Assembly (NCBI RefSeq): GCF_001886185.1
Contig: NZ_JXLA01000004.1
Location: forward strand, 98,392-162,391
From: Enterococcus raffinosus
Lineage (GTDB): Bacteria; Bacillota; Bacilli; Lactobacillales; Enterococcaceae
Direction of reading: 5' to 3'
DNA: 64,000 nucleotides
The notes beneath the pieces are model-generated. The model searched no databases. It was not told where the DNA came from and worked only from the letters and a program-made list of their open reading frames with translations. The first letter of the stretch is position 1. Every line of letters begins with the position of its first letter. Made by a program: the position numbers and the translations under genes. Below are positions 31,444-41,697 of this stretch, piece after piece.

Positions 31444-31616
31444 GGATTTTCTCAGTTTTTTTGAATTTTCTATTACGTTTTCAGAAAATCAAAATATTAC
31501 CTGCTTGATATGTTTCCTACTATATAATATAGCATTTCACTTTATCATCTATAACTAACGACAAGTTCTTCAGTCTTTGTAAAATCAAGACCAAACCAGA
31601 TATCAATATTCGATCC

Positions 31617-31650
31617 AAAAAAAGAGTCACTGGAATTCCAGTGACTCTTT
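31617..31650 (-). terminator. Terminator after tuf
   Basis: A perfect 30-base palindrome at 31621-31650 followed on the minus strand by seven T. It closes the rpsL-rpsG-fusA-tuf unit. Confidence 0.9.
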
Positions 31651-31684
31651 GCGTCCGAGCATAATAATTAAACTATAAAGCTAA

Positions 31685-32872
31685 TTAAGCTTTGATTGTT
31701 GTTACAACGCCTGAACCAACAGTACGTCCGCCTTCACGAATAGAGAAACGAGTTCCGTCTTCGATCGCGATTGGGTGGATTAATTCAACTTCCATAGTTA
31801 CGTTATCACCAGGCATTACCATTTCAGTACCTTCTGGTAGATCAACTACACCAGTTACGTCAGTTGTACGGAAGTAGAACTGAGGACGGTAGTTAGTGAA
31901 GAATGGAGTATGACGTCCGCCTTCTTCTTTAGTTAAAACGTAAACTTCTGCAGAGAATTTTGTATGTGGAGTGATTGAAGCTGGTTTAGCCAATACTTGT
32001 CCACGTTGGATGTCTTCACGTGCAACACCACGTAATAATGCACCAATGTTGTCGCCCGCTTCAGCGTAATCCAACAATTTACGGAACATTTCAACACCTG
32101 TAACAGTTGTTTTAGCAGTTTCTTCAGCAATACCTACGATTTCAACTTCGTCACCAACGCGAACTTGTCCACGTTCAACACGACCAGTTGCAACAGTTCC
32201 ACGACCAGTGATTGAGAATACGTCTTCCACTGGCATCATGAATGGTTTGTCAGTATCACGAACTGGTGTTGGGATGTATTCATCAACAGCAGCCATTAAT
32301 TCTAAGATTTTTTCTTCGTATGAAGCGTCGCCTTCTAAGGCTTTCAAAGCTGAACCTGCGATAACTGGAGTGTCGTCGCCTGGGAAGTCGTATTCAGTTA
32401 ATAAGTCACGAACTTCCATTTCAACTAATTCTAGTAATTCTTCATCGTCAACCATATCCATTTTGTTTAAGAATACAACGATGTAAGGAACACCAACGTT
32501 ACGAGATAACAAGATGTGTTCACGAGTTTGAGGCATAGGGCCATCAGCAGCAGATACTACTAAGATAGCTCCGTCCATTTGAGCAGCACCAGTGATCATG
32601 TTTTTAACGTAGTCCGCGTGTCCTGGGCAGTCAACGTGAGCATAGTGACGGTTGTCAGTTTCGTACTCAACGTGAGCAGTGTTGATAGTGATTCCGCGTT
32701 CGCGTTCTTCAGGAGCTCCGTCGATTTGAGCGTAGTCCATAGCTTGCGCTCCGCCTTGTTTAGCAAGTACAGTTGTAATTGCAGCTGTTAAAGTAGTTTT
32801 ACCATGGTCAACGTGTCCGATAGTACCAATGTTAACATGGGGTTTTGAACGGTCAAATTTTTCTTTAGCCAT
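31685..32872 (-). CDS. tuf: Elongation factor Tu
   Basis: GTPase that delivers aminoacyl-tRNA to the ribosome. 395 residues; G1 GHVDHGKT near 19-26, G3 DCPGH near 81-85, G4 NKMD near 136-139, domains II and III complete with the C-terminal [11 protein letters not shown]. Preceded by AGGAGG. It is the only tuf gene in the window. Confidence 0.99.
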   Translation of the reverse strand: MAKEKFDRSKPHVNIGTIGHVDHGKTTLTAAITTVLAKQGGAQAMDYAQIDGAPEERERGITINTAHVEYETDNRHYAHVDCPGHADYVKNMITGAAQMDGAILVVSAADGPMPQTREHILLSRNVGVPYIVVFLNKMDMVDDEELLELVEMEVRDLLTEYDFPGDDTPVIAGSALKALEGDASYEEKILELMAAVDEYIPTPVRDTDKPFMMPVEDVFSITGRGTVATGRVERGQVRVGDEVEIVGIAEETAKTTVTGVEMFRKLLDYAEAGDNIGALLRGVAREDIQRGQVLAKPASITPHTKFSAEVYVLTKEEGGRHTPFFTNYRPQFYFRTTDVTGVVDLPEGTEMVMPGDNVTMEVELIHPIAIEDGTRFSIREGGRTVGSGVVTTIKA

Positions 32873-32987
32873 TTAAAATGTTCCTCCTAAGTAAATGAGA
32901 TTAGTTTTTTTATCTGATAGGTCCGCACCACACAAGCGATGCGAGCCCATATCATCAGTTAATTATTTTACATGAAACGTTACTAAA

Positions 32988-33016
32988 AATACAGTTCTTT
33001 TCGGAAAAGCAGTCAA
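32988..33016 (-). promoter_or_regulatory. Promoter candidate for tuf
   Basis: On the minus strand TTGACT (33011-33016) and a weak TGTATT (32988-32993) are 17 bases apart in the fusA-tuf gap. Extra tuf transcription beyond the str operon is common, but the -10 box is poor. Confidence 0.4.
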
Positions 33017-33036
33017 AAACAATTGACTTTTAAGAA

Positions 33037-35121
33037 TTAATCAGCTTTGCCGCCGTTTTTCTTAATAATTTCTTCTTGAACTGATTTTGGTACATCTTCA
33101 TAGTGGTCAAAGACCATCATGAATGTACCGCGTCCTTGAGTAGAAGAACGAAGCGTTGTTGCGTAACCAAACATTTCAGCTAACGGCACAATAGCGTTAA
33201 CGATTTGTGAATTACCATGTGCTTCCATACCTTCAACACGACCACGACGTGCAGTTACATGCCCCATAACATCACCTAAGTAATCTTCAGGAACAGTAAT
33301 TGTAACTTTCATCATTGGTTCAAGAATTGATGGACTCGCTTTTTTCGCAGCCGCACGTAGCGCCATAGACGCAGCTACACGGAAGGCTGTTTCATTTGAA
33401 TCGACATCATGGTATGAACCGTCATAAAGTTTAGCTTTGATATCAACTAATGGATAACCTGCTAACACACCGTTTGCCATAGCGTCTTCTAAGCCTTTTT
33501 CAACTGCTGGAATGTATTCACAAGGAACCACACCACCGACAATTGCGTTTTCGAATTCGAAGCCGGCACCTTCTTCGTTTGGTGTAAATTCAATCCATAC
33601 GTGACCGTATTGACCTTTACCACCAGACTGACGTACAAACTTACCTTCTGCATTTGTCGCAGAACGGAATGTTTCACGATAAGATACTTGAGGTGCACCA
33701 ACGTTTGCATCCACTTTAAATTCACGACGCATACGGTCAACCAATACGTCTAAGTGAAGTTCACCCATACCAGCGATAACAGTTTCGCCAGTTTCAACGT
33801 TTGTTTCAACGCGGAATGAAGGATCTTCTTCAGCAAGTTTTTGTAAAGCAACACCCATTTTATCTTGGTCAGCTTTTGATTTAGGTTCAACAGCCACTTC
33901 GATAACTGGATCAGGGAATTCAATTGATTCAAGGATAACTGGTGCTTTTTCGTCACACAATGTATCCCCAGTTGTTGTGTCTTTCAACCCAACAGCTGCA
34001 GCGATATCTCCTGAATAAACTGTTTCGATTTCTTTACGTGTATTCGCGTGCATTTGCAGAATACGTCCGATACGTTCACGTTTCCCTTTAGAAGCATTCA
34101 ATACATATGAACCTGAGTTTAGAACACCAGAGTAAACACGGAAGAATGTCAAACGACCTACGAACGGGTCAGTCATAACTTTAAACGCAAGTGATGAGAA
34201 TGGAGCAGAATCATCAGCTGGACGTTCAGTTTCTTCGTCTGTCTTAGGATCAAAACCTTTGATCGCAGGTACATCAGTCGGTGCTGGAAGATAGTCAATG
34301 ACTGCATCCAACATCAATTGAACACCTTTGTTTTTGAAGGCTGATCCACAAAGAACAGGGTAGAAGTCTACTGCTAAAGTTGCGTTACGGATACCTGCTT
34401 TTAATTCTTCTTCAGTGATTTCTTCACCTTCTAAGAATTTCATCATTAGGTCTTCATCAGTATCAGCGACTGCTTCAACTAATTTTTCACGCCATTCTTC
34501 AGCTTGTTCTTGATATTCAGCAGGAATTTCAGTTTCTTGAATTTCCGTACCTAAATCGTTTGTATAGATTTCAGCTTTCATTTTAACTAAATCGATAATA
34601 CCAGTGAAGTCATCTTCAGCACCAATTGGTAATTGGATTGGATGAGCATTCGCTTGTAAACGATCATGTAAAGTGCTTACTGAGTAAAGGAAGTCTGCTC
34701 CAATTTTGTCCATTTTGTTACAGAATACAATACGCGGAACACGGTATTCTGTTGCTTGACGCCAAACAGTTTCTGTTTGTGGTTCTACACCTGATTGTGA
34801 GTCCAGTACAGTTACTGCGCCGTCTAGTACACGTAATGAACGTTGAACTTCAATTGTAAAGTCCACGTGTCCAGGGGTATCAATAATATTTACGCGGTGA
34901 CCCTTCCATTGTGCAGTTGTTGCAGCAGAAGTGATCGTGATCCCACGTTCTTGTTCTTGTTCCATCCAGTCCATTTGAGAAGCGCCTTCGTGGGTTTCTC
35001 CAATTTTATGGATTTTACCAGTGTAGTATAAAACACGCTCTGTCGTAGTTGTTTTACCAGCGTCAACGTGAGCCATGATACCGATATTACGAGTGTTTTC
35101 TAGAGAAAATTCTCTTGCCAT
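33037..35121 (-). CDS. fusA: Elongation factor G
   Basis: Translocation GTPase. 694 residues; G1 [10 protein letters not shown] near 17-26, G3 DTPGHVDF near 82-89, G4 NKMDKIGAD near 136-144, all five domains present to the C-terminal [16 protein letters not shown]. It lies between rpsG and tuf in the normal str operon order. Confidence 0.99.
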   Translation of the reverse strand: MAREFSLENTRNIGIMAHVDAGKTTTTERVLYYTGKIHKIGETHEGASQMDWMEQEQERGITITSAATTAQWKGHRVNIIDTPGHVDFTIEVQRSLRVLDGAVTVLDSQSGVEPQTETVWRQATEYRVPRIVFCNKMDKIGADFLYSVSTLHDRLQANAHPIQLPIGAEDDFTGIIDLVKMKAEIYTNDLGTEIQETEIPAEYQEQAEEWREKLVEAVADTDEDLMMKFLEGEEITEEELKAGIRNATLAVDFYPVLCGSAFKNKGVQLMLDAVIDYLPAPTDVPAIKGFDPKTDEETERPADDSAPFSSLAFKVMTDPFVGRLTFFRVYSGVLNSGSYVLNASKGKRERIGRILQMHANTRKEIETVYSGDIAAAVGLKDTTTGDTLCDEKAPVILESIEFPDPVIEVAVEPKSKADQDKMGVALQKLAEEDPSFRVETNVETGETVIAGMGELHLDVLVDRMRREFKVDANVGAPQVSYRETFRSATNAEGKFVRQSGGKGQYGHVWIEFTPNEEGAGFEFENAIVGGVVPCEYIPAVEKGLEDAMANGVLAGYPLVDIKAKLYDGSYHDVDSNETAFRVAASMALRAAAKKASPSILEPMMKVTITVPEDYLGDVMGHVTARRGRVEGMEAHGNSQIVNAIVPLAEMFGYATTLRSSTQGRGTFMMVFDHYEDVPKSVQEEIIKKNGGKAD

Positions 35122-35201
35122 TTCTTTGTTTGCTCCTCTCTTAAATTAAATTTAGCATTGTCTGGTCAGTTTTCTGTTGACCTTCGCCAGCAGAAAAAAT
35201 C

Positions 35202-35672
35202 TTACCAACGATAATGAGCAAATGCACGGTTGGCTTCCGCCATTTTGTGTGTATCTTCGCGTTTTTTCACAGAAGCCCCAGTGTTGTTAGCAGCATCCAT
35301 GATTTCTTTCGCTAAGCGTTCTTCCATTGTATGTTCGCCGCGTAAACGAGCGAAGTTAACAACCCAACGCAAACCTAAAGTAGTACGACGTTCTGGACGT
35401 ACTTCAACGGGCACTTGATAGTTAGAACCTCCAACACGGCGAGCTTTAACTTCTAGTACAGGCATGATATTTTCCATTGCTTGTTCGAAAACTTCCAATG
35501 GATCATTCCCTGTTGATTCTTTGATAGTGTTAAAAGCGTTGTATACGATATTTGAAGCAGTTCCGCGTTTTCCATCAACCATTACACGGTTGATTAAACG
35601 AGTTACTAGCTTAGAGTTATACATAGGATCTGGCAAAACGTCGCGTTTTGCGATAGTTCCTTTACGAGTCAT
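35202..35672 (-). CDS. rpsG: 30S ribosomal protein S7
   Basis: Primary binder of the 16S rRNA 3' major domain, near the E site. 156 residues starting [20 protein letters not shown] and ending [13 protein letters not shown], standard for Firmicutes. Confidence 0.98.
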   Translation of the reverse strand: MTRKGTIAKRDVLPDPMYNSKLVTRLINRVMVDGKRGTASNIVYNAFNTIKESTGNDPLEVFEQAMENIMPVLEVKARRVGGSNYQVPVEVRPERRTTLGLRWVVNFARLRGEHTMEERLAKEIMDAANNTGASVKKREDTHKMAEANRAFAHYRW

Positions 35673-35717
35673 ACGTAACTCCTCCTTCCGAAAATATGTC
35701 TTTATCTATTCGTTTGA

Positions 35718-36131
35718 TTAAGCTTTAGGTTTTTTAGTACCGTATTTAGAACGGCTTTGTTTACGATCGTTAACACCGGCAGTATCTAGTGCACCACGAA
35801 CGATATGGTAACGTACCCCTGGTAAGTCTCTTACACGACCACCACGTAATAGAACAACACTGTGTTCTTGTAGGTTATGGCCGATACCTGGAATATAAGC
35901 TGTTACTTCGATCAAGTTTGACAAACGAACACGAGCATATTTACGCAATGCTGAGTTGGGTTTCTTAGGTGTCATAGTCCCCACACGTGTACAAACTCCA
36001 CGTTTTTGTGGTGAGTTCACGTTTGTTTGAGCTTTTTTAAAGCTATTATATCCTTTGTTCAATGCTGGTGAATTTGATTTTTCCACCTTTGATTTACGAG
36101 GTTTACGTACTAATTGATTAATTGTAGGCAT
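35718..36131 (-). CDS. rpsL: 30S ribosomal protein S12, with Arg at the streptomycin site (R101)
   Basis: Decoding-centre protein. 137 residues starting [19 protein letters not shown]. The first streptomycin-contact lysine region [11 protein letters not shown] (residues 54-64) is wild type. The second reads [13 protein letters not shown], with Arg at residue 101 (codon AGA), where S12 almost always has lysine (E. coli K87, Bacillus K101). Lys-to-Arg here is a classical streptomycin resistance substitution. First gene of the str operon; GGAGG precedes the ATG. Confidence 0.97.
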   Translation of the reverse strand: MPTINQLVRKPRKSKVEKSNSPALNKGYNSFKKAQTNVNSPQKRGVCTRVGTMTPKKPNSALRKYARVRLSNLIEVTAYIPGIGHNLQEHSVVLLRGGRVRDLPGVRYHIVRGALDTAGVNDRKQSRSKYGTKKPKA

Positions 36132-36285
36132 TCCTTGTTTCCTCCTTCCTCGATCCGCTTTCTAGTACCACACATCCTGGTGGTTCTTTTTCAGCGATAA
36201 AAAATAATGCATCCCTGCATTCTCTATCAAGCGTACCTTGACACAGTCAGCACGTCTCTATTGAGAGACCTGTTCACAAAGCACC
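36132..36285 (-). promoter_or_regulatory. Leader of rpsL with several hairpins
   Basis: About 150 bases of transcribed leader. On the minus strand it contains GTCTCT/AGAGAC, AATGCA/TGCATT and ACCACC/GGTGGT-type hairpins in a row. No terminator was found inside. Possible target of r-protein feedback; inference only. Confidence 0.45.
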
Positions 36286-36291
36286 TTTGAT

Positions 36292-36320
36292 AGCATACCA
36301 TGATTGATTTTCGCTGTCAA
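36292..36320 (-). promoter_or_regulatory. Promoter of rpsL-rpsG-fusA
   Basis: On the minus strand TTGACA (36315-36320) and TATGCT (36292-36297) are 17 bases apart, a near-consensus sigma-A promoter. Confidence 0.85.
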
Positions 36321-36531
36321 CAAACTATCTAGAGTTTTTTTACTTTGGATCAGCGTTTAGATTTTATATTAGAATAAAAAAATTTATTTAGATTAAGCAG
36401 CTTCTCTTGATGATTTATATATCAGCAAATAAAGCGGATTCACTTTTTTGGTCTTTTTTACTTAAAAGGCTATCTTTTTTCTTTTTTTGCGATTACAATA
36501 AACGTAACTTAGCAAAAGGTGGGATTTTTCA

Positions 36532-37212
36532 ATGAATTTGAAAGAGTTAGTTGGGATCGAAGCAGCAAAATTTGTCAAAGATGGAATGATTGTTGGATTA
36601 GGCACAGGATCAACTGCTTATTACTTAGTAAAAGAATTAGGTCGCCGTGTCAATGAAGAAGGATTGAAGATCACAGGTGTTGTTACTTCTATTAAAACAG
36701 AAGAACAAGCAAAAGAATTAGGTATTCCCCTAAAAGCTATCGATGAGGTAGTGTCTGTTGATCTCACAATTGATGGCGCAGATGAAATTAGTGAGGACTT
36801 CCAAGGAATCAAAGGCGGCGGTGCTGCCCTGCTTTTCGAAAAAGTCGTAGCCACTTATTCAAAAGAATGTATCTGGATCGTTGATGAAAGCAAGATGGTT
36901 AATAAGCTTGGAAAATTCCCTTTACCAGTCGAGGTTGTTCCCTTCGGCAGCCACAACGTGTTTCGATTATTTGAAGCAAAAGGATACCATCCTTCTTGGC
37001 GATTGAACGATGCAGGAGAACTTCTAACTACCGATGGCGGTCATTACATCATTGATCTACATCTAGACATAATAGAAGACCCTCATGCGCTTGCAGCAGA
37101 GTTAGACACTTGCGTTGGTGTCGTTGAACACGGGTTATTTATTGATATGATCTCACGTGTTATTGTTGGTACTCCTAAGGGACCAAAAATTCTTGAGGTT
37201 CCAGCGAAATAA
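36532..37212 (+). CDS. rpiA: Ribose-5-phosphate isomerase A
   Basis: Interconverts ribose 5-phosphate and ribulose 5-phosphate in the pentose phosphate pathway. 226 residues; substrate-binding [10 protein letters not shown] near 23-32, DGADEI near 82-87 and the catalytic-region GGGAAL. AAAGGTGGG precedes the ATG. gpmA follows 130 bases later on the same strand. Confidence 0.97.
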   Translation: MNLKELVGIEAAKFVKDGMIVGLGTGSTAYYLVKELGRRVNEEGLKITGVVTSIKTEEQAKELGIPLKAIDEVVSVDLTIDGADEISEDFQGIKGGGAALLFEKVVATYSKECIWIVDESKMVNKLGKFPLPVEVVPFGSHNVFRLFEAKGYHPSWRLNDAGELLTTDGGHYIIDLHLDIIEDPHALAAELDTCVGVVEHGLFIDMISRVIVGTPKGPKILEVPAK

Positions 37213-37342
37213 TTCTCTAAAATTCCTGGCAAAGCTTGTGATTTGATAAAAAACACACTCAATTTAATGGAAATCACGACCGAAACATTGTACAATGAAT
37301 CAGGAATTGAAAATTTCAGAAATTTCAAAAGGAGAGAATGAT

Positions 37343-38029
37343 ATGCCAAAATTAGTTTTTTCTCGTCACGGCTTAAGTGAATGGAACAAATTGAACCAAT
37401 TTACAGGCTGGGCAGATGTTGATTTGGCTCCAGAAGGTGTCGAAGAAGCAAAAGAAGGCGGACGCAAAATTAAAGAAGCAGGAATTGAATTTGATGTAGC
37501 TTACACATCTGTTTTAACTCGTGCGATCAAAACTTGCGACTTGATCTTAGAATACTCTGATCAACTTTGGGTACCAACTGTTAAATCTTGGCGCTTAAAC
37601 GAACGTCATTATGGTAAATTACAAGGATTGAACAAAAAAGAAACCGCTGAAAAATACGGTGACGAACAAGTTCACATCTGGCGACGTTCATACGACGTAT
37701 TACCTCCATTGATGGAAGCAACTGACGAAGGTTCAGCAGCTCAAGATCGTCGTTACGCAATGTTAGACCCTCGCGATATTCCTGGAGGCGAAAACTTAAA
37801 AGTTACTTTGGAACGTGCATTACCTTTCTGGCAAGACGAAATCGCTCCTGCTTTGAAAGATGGAAAAACTGTTTTAGTAGCTGCACACGGTAACTCACTA
37901 CGCGCATTGGCTAAACACATTGAAGGTATTTCTGACGAAGACATCATGGATTTAGAAATCCCAACAGGTCAACCATTAGTTTATGACTTGAATGATGACT
38001 TAACTGTCGCTAAAAAATACTACCTATAA
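37343..38029 (+). CDS. gpmA: 2,3-bisphosphoglycerate-dependent phosphoglycerate mutase
   Basis: Glycolytic interconversion of 3- and 2-phosphoglycerate. 228 residues from the ATG at 37343, seven bases after AAAGGAGAG; a longer in-frame start was rejected. The phosphohistidine motif is [12 protein letters not shown] near residues 4-15 (Leu where many relatives have Gln), with the second histidine in [10 protein letters not shown]. Ends in an intrinsic terminator. Confidence 0.97.
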   Translation: MPKLVFSRHGLSEWNKLNQFTGWADVDLAPEGVEEAKEGGRKIKEAGIEFDVAYTSVLTRAIKTCDLILEYSDQLWVPTVKSWRLNERHYGKLQGLNKKETAEKYGDEQVHIWRRSYDVLPPLMEATDEGSAAQDRRYAMLDPRDIPGGENLKVTLERALPFWQDEIAPALKDGKTVLVAAHGNSLRALAKHIEGISDEDIMDLEIPTGQPLVYDLNDDLTVAKKYYL

Positions 38030-38036
38030 AATTTCT

Positions 38037-38070
38037 CTCGACTCATTTTTAATGGGTCGGGATTTTTTTA
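38037..38070 (+). terminator. Terminator after gpmA
   Basis: Stem 38037-38047 with 38051-38061, eleven pairs including G-U pairs, followed by seven T. Confidence 0.8.
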
Positions 38071-38135
38071 TACTTCGTTGCATTATCTCTGGCACATTGT
38101 TCTTTTTGTGCTAAAATAAATAAGTACTTTCTTTG

Positions 38136-38218
38136 CGGTCGTGGCGGAATTGGCAGACGCGCTAGCTTCAGGCGCTAGTGGTAGCAATACCGTGGAAGTT
38201 CGAGTCTTCTCGGCCGCA
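38136..38218 (+). tRNA. tRNA-Leu (anticodon CAG)
   Basis: 83 bases fold as a class II tRNA: acceptor GCGGTCG with CGGCCGC and discriminator A, D arm, anticodon stem CTAGC/GCTAG with loop TTCAGGC (anticodon 38169-38171), a long variable arm GGTAGCAATACC and the T loop TTCGAGT. CCA is not encoded. It is preceded by promoter-like AT-rich DNA and followed by a strong terminator. Confidence 0.96.
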
Positions 38219-38231
38219 TAATACAAGCTGT

Positions 38232-38270
38232 AAAAAGAGCAAGACAGAAGTTTTCTGTCTTGCTCTTTTT
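38232..38270. terminator. Bidirectional terminator between tRNA-Leu and udk
   Basis: Seventeen perfect pairs, 38232-38248 with 38254-38270, with A- and T-runs at both ends; it serves the tRNA (plus) and udk (minus). Confidence 0.92.
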
Positions 38271-38895
38271 AATCATGATTCAAGAAACTTGCCACTTTTG
38301 TAGCAATCAGGTCAATGGCGACGTGATTCTCGCCGCCTTCAGGCACAATGATGTCTGCATAGCGTTTCGTTGGTTCGATAAATTGATGGTACATTGGTTT
38401 TACTACTGTTAAGTATTGATCAATTACCGATTCCAATGTCCGGCCTCGTTCGTTCATATCACGTTTAATACGGCGGATAATCCGAATATCATCATCCGTA
38501 TCTACATAAATTTTAATATCCATCAGATCACGCAGCCGTTCATCTTCTAGGATTAAGATCCCCTCTAAGATGATGACTTCTTTTGGCTCTTGCAAATAAA
38601 CTTCATCACTGCGTGTATGTTTTACGTAATCATAGATCGGTACTTCTACCGATTGATATTTCGTCAATTCCTTTAAATGCTCGATCAATAAATCTGTGTC
38701 AAACGCAAACGGATGATCGTAATTCGTTTTTAAACGTTCCTCAAAGCTGATACCGCTTTGGTCTTTATAGTAAGAATCGTGTTCCAACATCATAATTGAA
38801 TGATTGGGAAACCGATTGTAGATTGCGCGGCTGACGCTAGTTTTCCCACTACCTGAACCGCCCGTTACGCCAATAATGATCGGCTTGTTTTCCAT
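38269..38895 (-). CDS. udk: Uridine kinase
   Basis: Phosphorylates uridine and cytidine in pyrimidine salvage. 208 residues from the ATG at 38893-38895 ([20 protein letters not shown]), with P-loop GGSGSGKTS near 11-19. An upstream ATG was rejected because it lies only eight bases from a TATAAT (38930-38935) that is probably the -10 box of its promoter; GAGG stands ten bases before the chosen start. The stop codon touches the shared terminator. Confidence 0.95.
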   Translation of the reverse strand: MENKPIIIGVTGGSGSGKTSVSRAIYNRFPNHSIMMLEHDSYYKDQSGISFEERLKTNYDHPFAFDTDLLIEHLKELTKYQSVEVPIYDYVKHTRSDEVYLQEPKEVIILEGILILEDERLRDLMDIKIYVDTDDDIRIIRRIKRDMNERGRTLESVIDQYLTVVKPMYHQFIEPTKRYADIIVPEGGENHVAIDLIATKVASFLNHD

Positions 38896-38965
38896 GCAAC
38901 TAAAACCTCTTTCGTTTTTCATTAGTCCTATTATAGCGAATCATCGTTAAATTGCTATCAAAAAA

Positions 38966-39652
38966 TTAAAATTCTTCTAAAATTTGATAGAGGTCGGTTA
39001 ATTCTTTTATCTGAAATGTTGGTTTTATTTCTTGGGCTTCTTTTTCCTGAGGATTCATCCAAATCGTATCGATGCCGGCAACCTGTCCGCCCTTAATATC
39101 CGAGGTTAAAGAATCTCCCACAATCACTGTTCTTTCTTTTTCTATATGAGGAATTTCAGCAAAAACGATATCAAAAAATTCTTTCATTGGTTTGTGGACA
39201 CCCATCTCTTCAGAAATAAAAAATTTCTTGAAATAAGGAGCTAGGCCTGATTTTGTCAAACGTTCATGTTGTGTTGCAGAAACCCCGTTAGTGACCACAT
39301 AAAGATCTTTTTTCTGACTTAAATTCTCTACCACTTCCAGGCTATTCGAAATTAATTGATGCCCTTGATTCAAATAATGACGATAACGCGCCTCCGTCTT
39401 CGGTCCATCAACCTCTCTTTCATATTCTTCAAAGAACAAGCGAAAACGATTATCTAATAAATCTTGACGAGAAAGCAAACCAACTTCATGGTCTCGCCAA
39501 AACCCTTGATTCATTTTCTTATACTGATTTTTTACGGCTAAAGACGGCTCTACACCCATATCTTGAAATAACCAGCTTAAAGCTTGTTCCTCTGCGGCTT
39601 TGAAATCTAACAAGGTGTCATCAATATCAAATAAAATTGTTTTGTATCCCAT
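38966..39652 (-). CDS. YjjG family noncanonical pyrimidine nucleotidase (HAD hydrolase)
   Basis: HAD-superfamily phosphatase of 228 residues. Motif I is DIDDT at residues 9-13, motif III around HKPMKEFFD, motif IV VGDSLTSDIKGG. Cap sequence and length fit the YjjG/YfnB group, which dephosphorylates house-cleaning nucleotides; the substrate is family inference. It starts 11 bases after the pseudouridine synthase gene and is probably co-transcribed with it. Confidence 0.85.
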   Translation of the reverse strand: MGYKTILFDIDDTLLDFKAAEEQALSWLFQDMGVEPSLAVKNQYKKMNQGFWRDHEVGLLSRQDLLDNRFRLFFEEYEREVDGPKTEARYRHYLNQGHQLISNSLEVVENLSQKKDLYVVTNGVSATQHERLTKSGLAPYFKKFFISEEMGVHKPMKEFFDIVFAEIPHIEKERTVIVGDSLTSDIKGGQVAGIDTIWMNPQEKEAQEIKPTFQIKELTDLYQILEEF

Positions 39653-39663
39653 TTCTATACCTT

Positions 39664-40380
39664 CTATCTAAAATATGTTTTTAATTGTTGAAGCTCCGCA
39701 ATCGTTAGAGCTCGATACTCTCCCTCTGCTAAATCTTCTGGTAACACTAGCGGCCCCATAGAAACCCTCGTTAATCCAATAACTTTTTTCCCACAAGCCA
39801 GAAACATTTTTTTCACTTGATGGAACTTGCCTTCCTTAATCGTCAATAGCACCTCAGAAAACCTAGACGCGGAACTTACAATACTTAATCTCGCAGGTTG
39901 ACATCGAACGCCTCCATGAAAAACGATCCCCGCTTTGAACGCCTTTACGTCCTCCATTGTTACCGCCTCATTGACAATCACTCGATAGGTCTTGGTAACT
40001 TTGGATTCCGGCTGCAAAAGGTCGTAACCCAACTGTCCGTTGTCTGTTAAAAGCAGTAATCCAGTCGTATCACGATCTAATCGCCCTACCGGATAGAGAG
40101 CTTCCGGACGTTCTGACTCTTTTACTAATTCTGTTGCCGTTTGAAACTTCGTATCTTTTTTTGCTGTTACGACACCTGAGGGCTTATTCAATAAATAGTA
40201 TACGTGGTTCGTCTGCAGCTTTTGCCCATCGACTTGAATTTTATGAAGCTTGCTATCCACATTTCTCTGGGGGTTCATTTCCACTTTGTCGTCTATTAAA
40301 ACTTTTTTCATGAGAAATAAACGTTTCATTTCTTTTCGAGTCGTTTTTAGGTTTTCTTCGATGATCTTATCTAGCCGCAT
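39664..40380 (-). CDS. RsuA-family pseudouridine synthase
   Basis: Makes pseudouridine in rRNA, most likely in 16S rRNA. 238 residues: an S4 RNA-binding domain (about 1-60, MRLDKIIEENLKTTRKEM) and the catalytic domain with GRLDRDTTGLLLLT near 99-112 holding the catalytic aspartate. Length and motifs fit RsuA rather than the longer RluB; exact target site not determined. Confidence 0.88.
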   Translation of the reverse strand: MRLDKIIEENLKTTRKEMKRLFLMKKVLIDDKVEMNPQRNVDSKLHKIQVDGQKLQTNHVYYLLNKPSGVVTAKKDTKFQTATELVKESERPEALYPVGRLDRDTTGLLLLTDNGQLGYDLLQPESKVTKTYRVIVNEAVTMEDVKAFKAGIVFHGGVRCQPARLSIVSSASRFSEVLLTIKEGKFHQVKKMFLACGKKVIGLTRVSMGPLVLPEDLAEGEYRALTIAELQQLKTYFR

Positions 40381-40596
40381 GCTGATACTCCTTTAAATCT
40401 ATCGGACTCATTATACCGAATTTTAAAAAAAGTCAAAACCCTAGAACTCCTCTTCCTATTATTTCTACTCCATACAGTGCTTTTTTACGTTCCTCAGCTA
40501 ACCGATGAAAAAATAAATTCCTTATCAAAACCCTTTACTTAAAGCAATTCCAGGGAAAAATTCCACACTTTTCCAGTAGGTGCAAGGAGTTTATAC

Positions 40597-40625
40597 TTGC
40601 ATTTTGATTAGATGAGCCCTAGAAT
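40597..40625 (+). promoter_or_regulatory. Promoter of the ctc leader
   Basis: TTGCAT (40597-40602) and TAGAAT (40620-40625) spaced by 17 bases; the transcript would start near 40632, about 235 bases before the gene. Confidence 0.65.
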
Positions 40626-40631
40626 TTAATT

Positions 40632-40868
40632 ATACGAGTCAGAGATTCGTATGATTAAGTGAATCGACACTCCGGTGTCAAAGGTTTCTCATACACAGCG
40701 TTATGACCTGGTAGAGAAAGTTGAACTTAGACTTTTTTTGGACAGTTGTGTATACGACTGTCTTTTTGCGTTTTTTTCGCAAAGCCATTGTGCTGAGAAT
40801 AACCCATCACTTAAATAAAATCTGTCTGCTTAACCACAGACAGTCACATTTTAAGGAGGAATTTGGTT
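40632..40868 (+). promoter_or_regulatory. Structured leader with terminator and competing hairpin upstream of ctc
   Basis: Hairpins GATTC/GAATC (40644-40665) and GACAC/GTGTC (40666-40679) start the leader. Then comes an intrinsic terminator: nine pairs within 40741-40762 followed by five T. A third hairpin, CTGTCTG/CAGACAG (40822-40843), stands just before AAGGAGG. The bases AGACAGTC (40838-40845) are exactly complementary to GACTGTCT (40756-40763), the right arm of the terminator, so the two structures could exclude each other. No match to lysine, TPP, T-box, FMN, purine, SAM or glycine consensus was seen. A regulatory leader is inference. Confidence 0.6.
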
Positions 40869-41486
40869 ATGGCAGTATCATTGAAAGTAGAAGAAAGAGC
40901 AACTCGTCCCCGTTCCATTCGCAACCAGCTACGTCACGAAGGAAAAGTCCCTGCAGTCGTTAATGGGTATAAAGTAGAAAGTACCCCTATTTCATTCGAC
41001 GAACGTGAATTTTCTAAATTATTACGTGAGAATGGTGCAAATACTGTTTTCGCTATCGAAATCGGTGGAAAAAAAGTGAATACCCTATTGCGTGATTCAC
41101 AGGTGGATACCTTTACCCATCGCTTAACTCATGTAGAATTATTATCTGTAAACTTATCAGAAGAAACAGAAGCCGAAACAGAGATCAACCTAGTTGGTGA
41201 ATCTGTTGGTGTGAAGGCTGGCGGTGTGTTGACACAAACACTTTATACAGCAACGGTTTCCGCTACACCAGAAAAATTACCAGAAGGTATTGAAGTCGAT
41301 ATCTCTGGATTAGAAATTGGTCAATCACTATCTGTTGGTGATCTACCTAAAAATGATGATTACACAATCGTTACGGATTCAGAAGAACAAATTGTAGCTG
41401 TCCAAGAAGCACAAGAACTTCCTGAAGAAGACGAAGCTTCTGAAGGTGCCGAACCAGAAGTTATCGGCGAATCAACAGAAGAATAA
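40869..41486 (+). CDS. ctc: 50S ribosomal protein L25/general stress protein Ctc
   Basis: 5S rRNA-binding protein of the long Ctc type: 205 residues with the L25 domain (about 1-95), a TL5-type C-terminal beta domain (about 100-185) and an acidic tail rich in Glu. The ATG at 40869 lies nine bases after AAGGAGG; a TTG two codons upstream is too close to it. In Bacillus Ctc is a general stress protein; here regulation probably acts through the leader. Confidence 0.95.
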   Translation: MAVSLKVEERATRPRSIRNQLRHEGKVPAVVNGYKVESTPISFDEREFSKLLRENGANTVFAIEIGGKKVNTLLRDSQVDTFTHRLTHVELLSVNLSEETEAETEINLVGESVGVKAGGVLTQTLYTATVSATPEKLPEGIEVDISGLEIGQSLSVGDLPKNDDYTIVTDSEEQIVAVQEAQELPEEDEASEGAEPEVIGESTEE

Positions 41487-41497
41487 ACAAACCAACG

Positions 41498-41530
41498 AGA
41501 CATATCGAATGACTTTCGATATGTCTTTTT
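41498..41530 (+). terminator. Terminator after ctc
   Basis: Twelve perfect pairs, 41498-41509 with 41515-41526, followed by a T-run. Confidence 0.9.
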
Positions 41531-41697
41531 ATCTTCCAATACAGGAAATCTGACAAGCCTTGGCTTCTGTAAATTTTTACGTTTTCTTATATACTAAGTA
41601 CAATGAGTGGTTTTTTTAGCAAAAAAGAATTACAATAAGTCACTACAAAGCTTATTTGTACTTAAAGTAAGTGATTCCAACTAAAGGAGGAAAATCT

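Larger units (their letters stand above)
31242..31684. other. Intergenic region tuf / rpsJ
   Basis: 443 bases without a gene. It holds, on the minus strand, the tuf terminator (31617-31650), an AT-rich stretch (31444-31616) in which nothing clear was seen, the rpsJ promoter and the rpsJ leader. Confidence 0.8.
36132..36531. other. Divergent intergenic region rpsL / rpiA
   Basis: 400 bases without a gene. The left half holds the rpsL leader and promoter (minus); the right half (36321-36531) is very AT-rich and T-tract-rich, as in UP-element DNA, and must contain the rpiA promoter, which was not clearly identified. Confidence 0.7.
40381..40868. other. Divergent intergenic region rsuA-type gene / ctc
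   Basis: 488 bases. The left part (40381-40590) is AT-rich and must hold the minus-strand promoter of the pseudouridine synthase gene, not clearly seen; the right part is the ctc promoter and leader. Confidence 0.7.

Noticed and set aside
40632..40868. T-box or known riboswitch before ctc
   Set aside because: No T-box sequence and no match to common riboswitch cores; kept only as an unassigned leader.
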